The notes: a model not told the origin generated them from the letters alone. 64,000 bases of DNA from Tetmemena sp. SeJ-2015 (GCA_027382625.1 JAJKFJ010021696.1:62001-126000); one strand, 5' to 3'; shown: positions 42,701-53,912, numbered from the stretch's first letter. Numbers and translations are program-made.

Positions 42701-43580
42701 ATTTATTCCATTTTAATTTAATATTTAATTTAATTCTCTTTTTTATTAAAATCTCAGCTATATAGTTTATTCTTGAACGTTTTGTCAATTATTATTCGCA
42801 AAAGGGAAATGAATATTTTTAAAAGTGTCCAGTGCTTTTCAGTTCATTTACATAACACTTAACAAAAAGGAAGAAAATACTGAACACTTCTAGAGCGTGC
42901 TTTAAACTAGCGACATAATCTTTAAGAGATTAGGCAAACTGCATCTGAGTGGCTTCTTCCTCATGCATTGCGTGATTGAAGGTAGTTCAAAGTAAGTCAT
43001 CCTCCAGTTCTACCCGCAGATTCACAATCTTGTTCTCCAAGGAGCAGCTCTGCATCTTAGAATCGTAATTAGGTAAAGTCAGTGTGTATGAAATTAATAA
43101 ATGCATGAGGACGTATTGTTATGCAACACAGCTATTGGACTGATAAGCGATTTGGCCGAAAGCTTGGACCTCGATATGCTACCCTACTCGAATGAGTACA
43201 TGCAAGTGCTACTCTAAGTTCTCAACTCATCTCATTATGCTATCGAAACTAAAATCCATGCGATCACAGCTATCGGAGATCTTGCTCTCGCTATCGGAAA
43301 CAACTTCGTCTAATATCTACAAGATACAGACAATGTTTTGTTGACTGCTGCAGAATGACTCAATTTATAAATAGAAAATCTATGTTATCTTGAAGTAGGA
43401 TTCAAAAAATTTATTTACAATAAATTTAAAGACTACACATAGGGAAGCATTTTCTTCTGTTGATTCCTTAAATGGAATTAAAATGGCTCTGATAGACGTC
43501 TTTAACTCTATTCTCCAAGGAATGATTAACAATGATGATCAGAGATATATAGCAACAAGCAGCCGAATAGATAAATTGTA
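39744..43580 (+). CDS. Importin subunit beta (karyopherin beta 1), interrupted by several IESs and introns
   Basis: This HEAT-repeat nuclear import receptor carries importin-alpha/cargo through the pore under Ran control. It starts MESEPFPEIKGLLHAISF (ATG at 39744), then NDDNERKEAEKAIRTLKN and IGLASIILKNSLAQNS. The conserved HEAT block follows, VLANAAAMCISSIAVQEMPY and LGALKTLGYICEDLP (40.4-40.6 kb), then SARVRQAAAVLYQK (41.6 kb), NQDFPAIQKSLVKALKRLF and CNTAIGLISDLAESLDLDML with AIGDLALAIGNNFVQYLQ (43.1-43.3 kb). The last segment ends near SSRIDKLQ at 43.58 kb; the final 100 or so residues expected for the family were not found. Introns such as one starting GTAAGAGAA at 40154 and pointer-flanked IESs are present. 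A 0.42 kb repeat sits at 42.35-42.77 kb. Confidence 0.9.
39798..39879 (+). other. Candidate IES, 82 nt, pointer TTC
   Basis: TTC at 39795-39797 and 39877-39879. Removal joins the importin N-terminus as LLHAISFFNDDNERKEAE. The pointer is only 3 bp, so the exact boundary is uncertain. Confidence 0.55.
42350..42771. repeat. Dispersed 0.42 kb repeat, copy A, inside importin beta
   Basis: It is closely similar along its length to 57447-57857, from GGAATTTTAATTAAAATC to CTCAGCTATA. It lies between importin coding segments and carries an intact minus-strand ORF (42460-42702). No terminal inverted repeats or clear target-site duplication were found. Confidence 0.8.
42460..42702 (-). CDS. 80-residue ORF carried by the dispersed repeat
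   Basis: With the ciliate code this is an intact ORF from ATG 42702 to TGA 42460: a Gly/Ser-rich start, NIIRPFDSALNSKNFLSLQL, an acidic run, then ECVNHISLLRGARKMIKEET and HINFQ. The other repeat copy keeps most of this protein (RPFDSA, NSKNFLSLQL, ECV.HISLLRGA, IKEETHINFQ), with several silent differences, but its start is broken. The product is unknown. It may be a small gene embedded in a large IES of importin beta, or a mobile-element remnant. Confidence 0.5.
43056..43106 (+). other. IES, 51 nt, pointer TGCAT
   Basis: TGCAT at 43051-43055 and 43102-43106. Removal gives GAALHEDVLLCNTAIGLISD, the importin-beta consensus order. Confidence 0.88.
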
Positions 43581-43770
43581 GACTTCAAAGTTAATTTCAG
43601 TTTTAATATAGGCTCATATTTTATTAAGAAATTTAGTATTGATCTTTTTCTGCCCTAAAAGATAGGGCCGGTACTATTCCAAGCCCTTTCTTTAAGAAGA
43701 TTGGTACATTTTTCTGCTGTAATTTTAAAATTAGTTCTCCCTTTGTGATTCATGAGGGCGCTCAATGCTA

Positions 43771-45699
43771 TCAAATAGACATTAAAATTATACAATCACA
43801 TTTAAATTTCTGAAATAGGCTAACAGATTCAGGACCAATTGTGGAGAGATCGCTATTATATCTAAAGCTGACTTGATTATTTTTTAACAGTTACTACTTT
43901 GCCCTAATTGTCTTAAGCAGCTCAGTTTTTACCTCGTTCTCTATATCTACCTCCTTCATCTTAACTATAATTATACTTTAAACTAATACCTATTCTCTTA
44001 ATTATAGTCCAATTTGAAGTTTTATTTTATTGAAATCTTGAACTCTGTAATCTACTTTCCCACTTTATCCTAGCATAGAACCATAGTCTGAGACCGTCCT
44101 ATTCATCTATTCTTATTGCACAGTCCTTTATTCATCCTTAGAGCTATTAAACTTTTTAAAGTCTAGATCTGAATAGTTCAATATATTCACTTTTTAAGTA
44201 TCCTCGAGAGTACTCTCATTCTTTGATTAGAGCAAGCTCTCAGCCTCTAATCTGCGCATATTTCTTCTATCAAAGAATCTCTCCCCCAGCATTGTACTCT
44301 TTAAGAGTCTTGATTCCTCTAGTCTCCGCCTCTAGTGCATAATATGCGAGAAAGAATTTATCTCAGCTTGTGTTTTATTCCTCTAGTCCTACTATAGAGT
44401 AACTACCTCATCCAATTTTCTTAGAAAATCGTCTGTTCTGATTTAGAAGTTTGCAGGTTCATGCATGAACTTGAAGGTGTGTACATTTGGTCCTGCTTTC
44501 TTAATTACATAGGGATTCAGCTCGCCATTTTGAGAAAGTGTGAATGGGAAATTTTAGCTAAGTGCCCTATAAGTTGAAGTCACTGTGCGGTTCATAGCAT
44601 CATTGTATGACTTGTCCTTTGAAGATTTGAAATTTGCTGTATCTTAAGATATAGTGATCGATTGTGCTCTGTTTGGTTTAAAAGAGTTCGGAAAGATTAG
44701 GTAACATTAAAACCGACGAGTATTAAAAATTAAAAATGAGTTAGCTCTATCAATATCTCTCTCAAATGTAACTTCCTCGTTATATCTCTAATTTGAGGGT
44801 GAATTCATTTGGGACTTTGCCACTTTCTCTTTGTTTCTCTAGTAGTTTTTCATTCTTTGAGTCATCCTCAATTAATTCTCCTTCTAAGACTACTGCAGCC
44901 ACAGATTAAATTGCTACCTCCTACTCATTTGACTTTCGTTTCTATTTTAACCTTTGACACTTTAATTACACCAAAGCCTTAGCTAGTTGAATAATCAAGC
45001 ATACTTTTGGAGACAGCATCCCCAGCTCCTTAATGATTCTTCTTGTGAGCTCCTTCATTTGGAAATTTAGGATGGAGGGGAGTTAGCGCTTTTGTGAGGA
45101 TCTAAGCATGGAGAGCATAATATTTTCTCTATCAAGCTCATTTCTATTCCTTGGGGTGACTTAAGTTGTCTTTGACTAGATAGTTTCCTTTTTGGTGAGA
45201 TTAAGGCTTCCAGTCATCAGAGATACTCCCTAATTTTTTGTTGGTGATTAGTCAAGCTTGAAAATCTCAGTCGGAGAAGGAATAAAAGACATGTTCGCAA
45301 GGGAGCCTCTGCGAGAACTGTCCGGAGGCAGAGGCTCTTCAAAAGTTTGCATGGTGTTTTTAAAAGCTACTCATTAAGATATTTACACTTTTTCAAAGTG
45401 TTGATAAATCTATAGTCTTAACCAGATTGCTAAACGCTGATAGGGAATTATTACAGGCTGGATCTCATCTCTATATTTGGCTCTGGAATTTTGTGCTCCA
45501 CTTTTCTAGACTTCTCAGTTGTAGAGTAGGAGACTGAATTTCTAAGGACAGATTCATTTTCTAGTGCGGACTCTCGTTGGTGTTCATCTTCCTCTTAAAT
45601 ATACTCCAGAATTTGTGAGTTCATTATGTCCACATTAATTGTTGAAACTTCGTTGTTGTTGAGGAAAACGGTATCTTCATCTTGTTGTTGTTCAGCCAT
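43771..45699 (-). CDS. Unidentified Ser/Gln/Glu-rich protein with coiled-coil character
   Basis: ATG at 45699 starts MAEQQQDEDTVFLNNNEVST. After a gap around 45.35-45.46 kb (probable IES) one frame runs open for about 520 codons from MQTFEEPLPPDSSRRGSLAN to TGA at 43771, with dozens of UAA/UAG Gln codons. Recognisable features are only compositional: helical Lys/Glu/Gln segments (LDDV-type heptads near HIMHQRRRLEESRLLKST) and Ser-rich linkers. It is convergent with importin beta, whose last coding segment ends about 190 bp away. No domain was recognised. Confidence 0.65.
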
Positions 45700-46026
45700 T
45701 CTTAAATTGTATATAAAGCTTAATTTAATAAGACAGCTGCTTGTTTAAAATCAAAGCTGTGGAAATTAGGAGTTTAAATATCACCAGGAATTTAATCTAA
45801 ACACAGATAAGTATGGAATATCTAAAATTCATTTTTGTTTTAGTTAAATTAGATATTTTTATTCGTAATTTATACTGGTAAGAATAGAATATGTCTTGAT
45901 TCTCTTTATTAAAATAGACATAAATTTTAGTATAAAATTATAAATCATTATAAAATGAATATCAATAAGCAATCTTTCCCAAATTAAAAACTGATGATAA
46001 TATAAATAAATATTTTTATCGAAATC
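45700..46026. other. Divergent intergenic region
   Basis: 327 bp of A+T-rich DNA between the unidentified minus-strand gene and the CSN8 gene. No feature was recognised. Confidence 0.5.
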
Positions 46027-46908
46027 ATGGAAGTAGTCTCATCAAACAGGATTCAAGATAAATCACATACTTTCTCTAAATTTATTCATCAAAACTTACT
46101 AATTTCTTTAAGAGAAGTTTACGATATAAAACCTGCATACCATAGCTTCAGAACTGCCTCTAAACGCAGAAAGGCTACTCACTTTGGCAGGCAGTCTTGT
46201 GGAGCAATTCAACGAGAAGGAAATTTCATACCCAGGCACTTTCACTTCAGCAGATTATCAAGATTTCTTGCTCGCTCTTATTATAACTCTAGACACTTCA
46301 AATGCGAAGTACCTCTGGAGAAGAATTCCTTCAGCTCTCAAGGCAAAAGATTAAACTGCTTCCTAGGCTTCCTCAGGTTAAACTCCTTCAGGAAATGCCT
46401 CATCCACTATTCTCTATGATCATATCATCATATCATCTTATACTTAATATGACATTTGGCAAATAGGCTGCTCTCTTTTTAATAAGCACCATCAAATGCC
46501 TTTGCACAAATTCATACTCTGAAGAGAGCCCTCGAGCAAGATTCTGAGCAAAATGCAGCTGGCAACTTGCTAAAGTTGCTCCAAGTACTCATCGTCTCAC
46601 TGAGAGAGATTCACATCATCAGCATGGTCAGAAAGACTTATGTCAGCGTTGAAATCAGTCAGCTGAGAGGGTTACTCGGACTAGAAGCCGAACTCAGCGA
46701 TCCAATCCAGTTTGCTGACTATCTCAGAAAGAGAGGTATGTCTGTTGATGGAAACTACGTCTTCCCATCCACTCATGCCATCTCTGAAGAGGTTAATCTT
46801 GCATCTGGCTCCAAGAAGTTCGAGTTAACAGAGGAGAGAATCGAGTCACTCACAAACGTTGTGCAATTCTTGGAGCAATAGAAGTTCTCTTTCGACGATG
46901 TAAAGTGA
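46027..46908 (+). CDS. CSN8: COP9 signalosome subunit 8
   Basis: CSN8 is a PCI-domain subunit of the COP9 signalosome, which removes NEDD8 from cullins. Coding sense begins with LTLAGSLVEQFNEKEISYPG and LIITLDTSNAKYLWRRIPSA, the CSN8 signature around the YLW motif. After an IES comes YDIWQIGCSLF, then RKTYVSVEISQLRGLLGLEA, the winged-helix part and the terminal helix ERIESLTNVVQFLEQ. It ends FSFDDVK, TGA at 46906-46908. A 5-to-6 T homopolymer error near 46478 explains one shift. The true start is uncertain: the ATG at 46027 is in another frame from the main reading, so an upstream IES or error is likely. Confidence 0.8.
46420..46452 (+). other. IES, 33 nt, pointer TATGA
   Basis: TATGA at 46415-46419 and 46448-46452. 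Removal gives SSTILYDIWQIGCSLF, matching the CSN8 family order. Confidence 0.8.
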
Positions 46909-47033
46909 AAACGTCATAAAGTTGTGAATATTTGTGATATTTAGAGATAGATAGTTTATTGGTTGAAAAGTTAAGAACTGATTTATACATTTATATCATA
47001 GTATTTATGAACAATAAGTTAACTTCAGACATA

Positions 47034-48506
47034 TCAGTTAGTTCTTTGTCTCTTGGAGGGGACAGCATTAAACAGTATCTCATCAATGAAGGTGTTGATC
47101 TTGACAAATGTGTCTCTGTCAAAGTCATCGATTTTGATCTGAAGTCTTTCATCCTCCAAATCACTCAGCGAGGATGGCATCAGAGTTTGAATGTGACTCA
47201 CCATCTTGGTAAGACCTTAGTTGTCTAGGCGCTTTACCTTCTCCACAAAGTCCATCTTCATCTCAACAGTTACGCTATAGAAAGGTTATTGACTTGGCTG
47301 CAAACTTACACATTGTCGTTTTCATCTTCCTCTCCTTCTTGATCTGCATCAGTAATCCTCACATTTTTCTTATTATCTTTGACTGGTTGCTTCTCTATAA
47401 GTATGTTAAGCAATTCACAATTCTAGTAAGATCGATGATATCTTAAGTAGATTCAAATAGACACTTAAGGTCCATAAACCCATTAAAACTGACAAGGCCT
47501 CTTGCAAAATGCTACTTACTCATGATAGATGAGGGAGCGTTTGGAATGTTGAGACCCATTTGAGACTTGAACTTCTAAACTTGGCGTTTTGTGAGCTTCT
47601 CCATGTACTCAGCAAGTTTGTAAATGTCAGAACCCGCCATATTGTAGGTCTTGCAGTTGTCCCAAATTAGTTGGATCTCTGCAAAAACCTCATCATAGGT
47701 CTTCAAGTTTCCATTGTCGATGTTGGTCTAAATAAGAGGTTAGTTAGGAAGTTCTGATGGAAAGCTTTCATTTCAGATCGTTGATTTAAAATGAAGACCA
47801 AATTTTAAGCGGTGCCATATTTAGTTTAATCATTTCATTTTCACTTACCTTCACAGTCAAGAAATCCATGGCTCTCTTGATGATTTGAGGGTAGTCGATC
47901 AAACCAAGCTCTATATATCAGAGGTTAGGTAATTTGCAAATGGAAGAGGCGAAGAGTTTAATTAAGAATCTGAAAAAGTTTCCTGGCTTTACTTCATTTT
48001 CGATCTCCATATTTGATAAATCACGCTTTTGAAATAATACCAAACATCTCGATCAAAATTTCTCAAACTAACTTACCTCTCCACTTGACAGGCTCTAAGA
48101 AAGGCTCTGCATTTGGGTCTGCCTCGATTGACTCGATGAGCTGCTTGAGCTTGTAGAGATCTTCTTTCTTGATTGGAATTGGGGTAGTAGGGACTGGATT
48201 TTTGACGTTCCTAGAATGAATCAGTTAAGTAAGATTAAGGTATCTTGGAGTATTAGTAGTAGGAGCTCAAGAAATAAGAGAAAGAGAGAGGGGTGGCAAT
48301 TACGGATAACTTACATTGATATCGCGCAGAAAAAGTATTAGTTTATAATTAATCAATATCAAATTGCAGGTTTTCGGCTGAAATCTTCCACTCAAGAGTT
48401 TATCTCTACTATTAGAGTTTAAATAATCAAATTCGCGTTTATAATCATTCTGGGAGTTAAAGAGCAATTGATCTTGCTGCTTTCTATTCACTGGCGTCCC
48501 CTACAT
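47034..48506 (-). CDS. BET-type bromodomain protein (bromodomain plus NET domain)
   Basis: This is a chromatin reader that binds acetylated histones. The frame starts MQGTPVNRKQQDQLLFNS (ATG at 48506). After an intron beginning GTAAGTTATCC near 48313, the bromodomain reads LKQLIESIEADPNAEPFLEP, then IDYPQIIKRAMDFLTVK and EVFAEIQLIWDNCKTYNMAG; the acetyl-lysine-binding Asn is the one in CKTYN. A C-terminal NET/ET-like segment follows (LTKMVSHIQTLMPSSLSDLE, LQIKIDDFDRDTFVKINTFI), ending KRQRTN with TGA at 47034. The protein is compact, with a single bromodomain. Introns lie near 47.75-47.84 and 47.92-48.07 kb; one early gap may be an IES with pointer GATAT. Confidence 0.88.
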
Positions 48507-49934
48507 TAGATTATCTAGAAGCTTTTAAGGCATCTGTAGTTCTTTGACTAAGCGCAGTAAATACTCCCTCTATGGTTGTTGCTAAGAATTTTTCATACTT
48601 TGAGAAGATGAATGAAATTGTAAATGCACAAGGATAGCATTCATTCTCCACCAATTTAAATATTAAGCTAATTTTAGAATTAGAAATTAATTTACTATTC
48701 AGGCCTCCATCACTTTGAGATGATGTGCTATTGCATCTGGCTTGCATCTTTTCACCTCCATCCTAGCATGTCTTATCTTTGGTCTTTGAATTCCAGAGAG
48801 TTAAGTTCAGATTTTGGACGATGCTTCTTGTGCAATATTTGAGTGGATCATCTTACAACTTAGAGTCTACACATTTTTCAAAAATTTTCTCCTCCATTGA
48901 ATTCAAATACATGTGATAGATGAGAACATAGGTGTAAGTTCCTAAGTCGTGAGTATTATACATAAATTTCAGCTGATAATCGAAAATAAAGTAAAAAATA
49001 AATAAAGAGATAAATTATTTTGCCTCAAATACTCCTGGGCCTATTAGATTGTAGTGTAATTTAATTTTAAAAAATTAACTTCTTCAATACTGTATCTGAA
49101 CTATCAATAAAGCAAATAAATACTGAACTTGATATAATTTAATTTTAAGTTGCCCTAAAATAGGTTTGCAATTTTAATTATAATTCCTTGTTATATTCTA
49201 TCCTCTTTCTATCAGTTAAAAATATTTAATTTGCCTTATTTTAAATTAAAGATTATAAGCAAATAGGTCTCTAAAGCCTTGACACATATCCCCATAAGTG
49301 ATTATATCTGAGGGTATGATGGGGTCAAACCATTTATTCTCAGTTTTTTGGAGGCTATCTAAGCACGCATCTGTAAATTATTCTTCCCCAGGGTCAATAA
49401 TGCTGAGTCTAGAAACAATTTGCAACTTATTTTGAGCAGTTGCCTCTATATTTGCACAATAGTCCGATGCGTATGTTTAGAGAATCTACTTTTAAGCTTC
49501 TTATTACAACTCCATTTATGCTGGGGTGCTCTCTGCTGTTTAATTGTCTGAAGTACTTTAAAGGTTTGCATTTTAGCCTTGCTAAGCCAATTTTTAGGAA
49601 ATTTAGGATGCTTTCTGAGCAATTTAATTAGACTATACAACTCTGGCTAGGTTCATCATTGTGTAGAGACTAGTATAAGCGCAAATTGTGGGCTTAATAG
49701 CATCTAATAAGCTTTAAGGAGCCAATCTATCTTACTTTCAATGTTTGTCAGCTATGGATAGCAAACGTCAAGGGTCAAAGACTGCAAAACTTTAGAAGGT
49801 GAAGAGGATAGGTCTTAGAGATTAGCAGCATTTAAGAAGTCATTCACACAATTATCAGTTGCAGAAAGGACCATAGAAGCTTGGAAGACGATTATTACGC
49901 CAAGAGTGAGGATCTTGCTTGTGCTTGCCATCAT
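48445..49934 (-). CDS. Secreted Cys-containing protein, unidentified
   Basis: MMASTSKILTLGVIIVFQAS (ATG at 49934) is a good signal peptide, followed by TDNCVNDFLNAANLQDLSSS and scattered cysteines. Later segments read RLSIIDPGEEQFTDACLDSL, WFDPIIPSDIITYGDMCQGF, then NTHDLGTYTYVLIYHMYLNS and CYPCAFTISFIFSKYEKFLA, ending with TGA near 48445. Spaced cysteines and N-glycosylation sites fit a secreted or lumenal protein. Several A+T-rich gaps (near 49.0-49.25 kb) are probably IESs; pointers were not resolved. The tail overlaps the bromodomain gene start by about 60 bp on the same strand in another frame, so the annotated end may be too long. Confidence 0.55.
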
Positions 49935-50020
49935 TTTCTAGGCTTATTAAATTATTGAGAATTATTCAGTTGGAGAGCACAATTTTATTTATAATTTTAT
50001 AGAATTAAGAAATTTCAAAA

Positions 50021-51593
50021 ATGATGTTCACTACTCAACAGATCTTGGGAGGGCCAAAGTACTCTCACAAGACAAGAATCGGTAACTGGCAAGGAAGACA
50101 TGGAGCTCGAGGAAATCAAGTAACCCTTAGTGAATGTTCTGATACTTGTTTAGGCGAATTGATTATGACTAGAAGAAGAATGGCTCACAGTTGAACTTCC
50201 ACAAGACTCTCTCAACTACTCAGCAGCAAATCAAGAAGGTTCCCTGGTCTTACTCCTCTGACGGTTACTTGAGATCTGGCTTCTCAGTTCTCATCACCAA
50301 CAAGAAAACTCAGGGCTACATGGTCGCAGATTTGGGCCCCTAGAACTATCAGTCAGGAGGAGTGCTATCAGATTACAACCACTGCTCAGCATCCTGGCCC
50401 AGTCACTCGCTCTATCTTCACCATTAGAAAGGCAGAGAAGGTTGACATCTTTGGAAGTGATGAGATCGTGAGATACGGCTAGAAGATTAAGATCGAGACT
50501 AACCCATATCTTTTCAGGAAGCCTCTCACTCTTTCTAGTCAGCCTTTGGGACCCAATATCTACTCACCTGTCACAAGAAACTAAGAGGCTAGTTTAGCTG
50601 TCGCTGATACTTACAATGGAACTTGGATCATTGACTACTTGGACCCTAACTTTAGATTTGAGAAGCAAGGCAGAGCCAGTAGAGGCAAACGCACCTTTTC
50701 TGATTAGACACTGCGCTACTTCTCATTACTTGGCAGCTGATTTGAACAAAATTAAGAATGACTTTGGAAATGAGTACGAAGTGTGCGTGAAAAGTTTCGC
50801 AACAAAGAATAGATCTTAAAATCTAGCTCTAGAAAAAGAGGGAAAGATAACTGGAGATATTCCCAGCAAATTCCAAGAAGACTAAAACGTCTTTTACTTT
50901 GTGACAGCACCATCTCCAGCATATGCATTTATTATTTTGTTGTTAGCTTTTCTAAAATGCAGTGCCAATTGACGAACTGAACAAATTTACTATCGATGAT
51001 TTGATCAAAGAAATCAAGATGAAGATTGTGGAGAGAAGTGCAAATGGAATAAGAGGCATTGCAAGAATCTTCAAGGCTATGGATGAAAATGGAAGCAAGA
51101 CTTTGGATGTAGATGATTTCAGGTGGGGCTTAAAAGACTATGGTGTGACTATTTCAAAGGAGGAAGCTTAGCAAGTCCTCGATCATTTCGATAGAGATAG
51201 AAATGGGCAAGTTGATTTCAATGAGTTCCTGAGAGCTATAAAGGTAAGAAAGACTTCGCAAGCTAATCAATGATGTTTTAGGGAGACTTAAATGCAGTTA
51301 GAAAGAGATACATTCGCATGGCCTATGATAAGTTGGACGTGAATAAGGATGGACTTGTGAAGTTAGATGATATTGCTAAAATCTACGACGCCTCCAAGCA
51401 TCCTGATGTGCTTCAGGGCAAGAAATCCCCTGAGCAAGTTTTCCTAGACTTCATGAGCATGTGGGACACTCAACAGAAAGATGGAATCGTCACATTCGAT
51501 GAGTTCTGTGACTACTACTCAGATGTGAGTGCATCAATCGATTCTGATGACTACTTTGCAGAAATGATGATCAGCGCTTGGAAATTTAAGTGA
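50021..51593 (+). CDS. CFAP161-calcyphosine fusion protein (ciliary protein with C-terminal EF hands)
   Basis: The N-terminal half matches CFAP161, a microtubule inner protein of motile cilia: MMFTTQQILGGPKYSHKTRI with GNW, KVPWSYSSDGYLRSGFSVLI, IVRYGQKIKIETNPYL, and ANAPFLIRHCATSHYLAADL. An IES at 50928-50961 separates it from a C-terminal half that matches calcyphosine: ANGIRGIARIFKAMDENGSK, then EF hands DENGSKTLDVDDF, DRDRNGQVDFNEF and DVNKDGLVKLDDI, ending MMISAWKFK with TGA at 51591-51593. Removal of the IES joins the halves in one frame (PSPAYAVPIDELNKFTIDDL) with no stop or start between. GT-AG introns lie near 50111 and 51244. A few +/-1 shifts are present in the first half. Confidence 0.85.
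50928..50961 (+). other. IES, 34 nt, pointer ATGCA, at the fusion joint
   Basis: ATGCA at 50923-50927 and 50957-50961. Removal restores the frame across the CFAP161/calcyphosine boundary. Confidence 0.88.
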
Positions 51594-51853
51594 GTGATTG
51601 AATGCTTGTCTACTTAGAATTTATCATTTAAGAAGAAGAAAGATTATAAATTTTTGAACGAATCTCGCATCTATTTCCGCCATGACATTTTTTACTAAAT
51701 TTGTTGAATAACATGGAAAATATTATCACCTTTCATTTTGAATTCCTTGGATCATAATAGTCTATTAATTCGAAGAAGAGTAGCTCTACTAGAGTAAGTG
51801 GTGGTTGTGGTGCTTACAACCCTCGATTTAGTTTGTGCCTTAATTAAAGAAAT

Positions 51854-53912
51854 ATGTCCCTAGAGAAATAAAATACGAACTCCTAACCGCCCTCTGCCAG
51901 AGTAAATGCTCTTCTCCAGTATCCCTACCTGGATAAGAGTCTCCAGCCCTCGCCTGAGAAAACCAACGCCCAGAAGTTTTCAGAGGAGATAAGAAACTTG
52001 AGCATCCAAAAACATCATCAGTTCTTGGCTCACTACGACCATTTTTAATACAAGCGCAAACTATAGGAGAAGGCAGAGAGAGCAAACCATATCAATGATC
52101 TTGCATCCTTAGTAACTCTTTCATTGTGAAAAGCATTCTTCTTATTGCTATTGCTGATTTATTTAAACTCTAAAGAACTAGGAGCACGAATTATTTGTAG
52201 GCCTTGAAGATTTTGACTACGAGGAGGCTATGATAGTAGAAATAGAGAATAGAAATAAGCATTAGTCCAATAAGATGTCTGTTATTAAATTGATGTGGGA
52301 TGAAGGATTAAATTTAAAGTTATCTAGGAGCTAAGAAGAATAGCTGGCCAAAGAAGATAGTTAAGAGAAAATTAAAAAGGAACACCGGATAATATCGATA
52401 CTCCCTCTCTGCTTTCATTTTAGCTTCCTATATAGAATGATAATGAGAATATATCCAACTTTTCCGAGATCACAACTAATCGTCACTAATCTGACAGCAA
52501 ACCAGAAGCTCTTCTTAGAAAGGAAGAATTTAACTAAGCTCAATAATTTTAAATGGTTCATTAGAATAGATTGCTCCTTCTAGCTCCAAGGATGAAAGAA
52601 AGACTATGAACAATACAAGCTTCTTTGAGAAAAGGACCGCCATGAATAGCTAGACTAACTCTAGATAGGCTTCGAGGTTTCCCCAGACAGTCTCTAATTT
52701 TTCTTTTTAGGGCGACCATACTCTCTATAATCACTCAAATTTTCACAAATCAAATAACTCCAACATATTCAACTAAACTCAGACATAAGAGAGGGAATCT
52801 GTTTTGACTAAAAGTAATTTCAATAAGAAGAGATAATTCTTCCAATCGAAAGCTAATGAATACTTTGGCTCCTTCCATTCTTCTTCTTAGTCACCCACCC
52901 CTTTCCTGCATAAAGGGGACTTAGAGCACTAAAGAATCACAGAAGACATTGAAGATTTCAAAGCTTCTAAAATTATTCCCTCACTCGTTCACAGTCCCGT
53001 TTAAGAGAGTAACTCTAAGAATCTGCAAAGCTTAGTTTCCTAATTGCAACCAATCACTAAGAACAACTAGTTGCAGATTACTTACATGGCGAAGAAACCC
53101 TAAGTCTTTGACCTTGGAAAGCAAGGCAAATCTTAAGCAAATGATTCCTTCCATAGATCTTTTGCAAAATCACACAACCCTAGTCCTTTGGCTGCCAGAG
53201 CTCACAATCATTTCACTTTTATGAACTTGTCTATGAATCAAACTTATAAATGATAGCATCATTCACTTTTATAATTAAATCGAAGTATGTAGAGGGGATC
53301 CGATTCATTAAAAGGAAAAAATGATGATTCCTCATTTAGATAAAAACATGCTTCAATGCTAAGTTAAAATTTATCTATTATTTTTGTAAGTATTCCACAT
53401 AGGCCTCCTCCTAAATATCAGATTGAGGATCTAGTATGCTCCAAGGGAAGGTAGTTTGTGCACAGCTATGTGGCGCTTTACCCTTCAATAAAGTAAGGTG
53501 ATCAGAGAGAGGTTATTGACATTCGGCACTAGAGCCTCTTCAAGAGGATGGGTGGAGATCGGAGTTATTCCCCCTCCAAGAGCTCCTAGAGCTAATCTCA
53601 AGAGAGAAAACTCCTTTCTTCTTTCGCTCCTTCCACTTCTAAACTCAGTTTTGCTCCAAGTTTTTATACTAATATTTACAAACATGTTTTTTAATGGTTC
53701 ATCCTTTTTTAATTTTCTAAAGTGTAGGAGTAGAGAATATAGACAGACAGGAGACATTCAAGAAGATGCAGACAAAGCATTTATCACAGTTCTCTAGACC
53801 TCCCAGGCAAAAATTATCAAGCATCTCTGGCGAGGAGATTGCCCTCACATCAGAAAACTCAGATCCATAGTAAGGGCAGGTTGACGAGCCACTCTCAAAT
53901 GAGACCTACTGA
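51854..53912 (+). CDS. Unidentified protein: helical N-terminus, long Ser/Asn/Gln-rich tail
   Basis: ATG at 51854 starts MSLEKQNTNSQPPSARVNAL. A charged helical region follows (EKTNAQKFSEEIRNLSIQKH, FQYKRKLQEKAERANHINDL). A GT-AG intron of about 65 nt joins ASL to NQEHELFVGLEDFDYEEAM, then another helix (LSRSQEEQLAKEDSQEKI). The second half is Ser/Asn/Gln-rich. A TGA at 53249-53251 follows NLSMNQTYK, yet the same frame continues with equal coding sense (MQRGSDSLKGKNDDSSFRQ, IDIRHQSLFKRMGGDRSYSP) and, after a gap near 53.66-53.73 kb, ends SNETY with TGA at 53912. Either one gene with an error or IES at 53.25 kb, or two adjacent genes. No domain was recognised. Confidence 0.55.

Noticed and set aside
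42900..43070. Minus-strand ORF with acidic helical sequence
   Set aside because: The plus strand here reads importin beta and joins the next importin segment exactly at pointer TGCAT, so the minus ORF is a shadow.
46959..47228. Plus-strand ORF of 89 codons
   Set aside because: It is the antisense shadow of the NET-like domain of the bromodomain gene.
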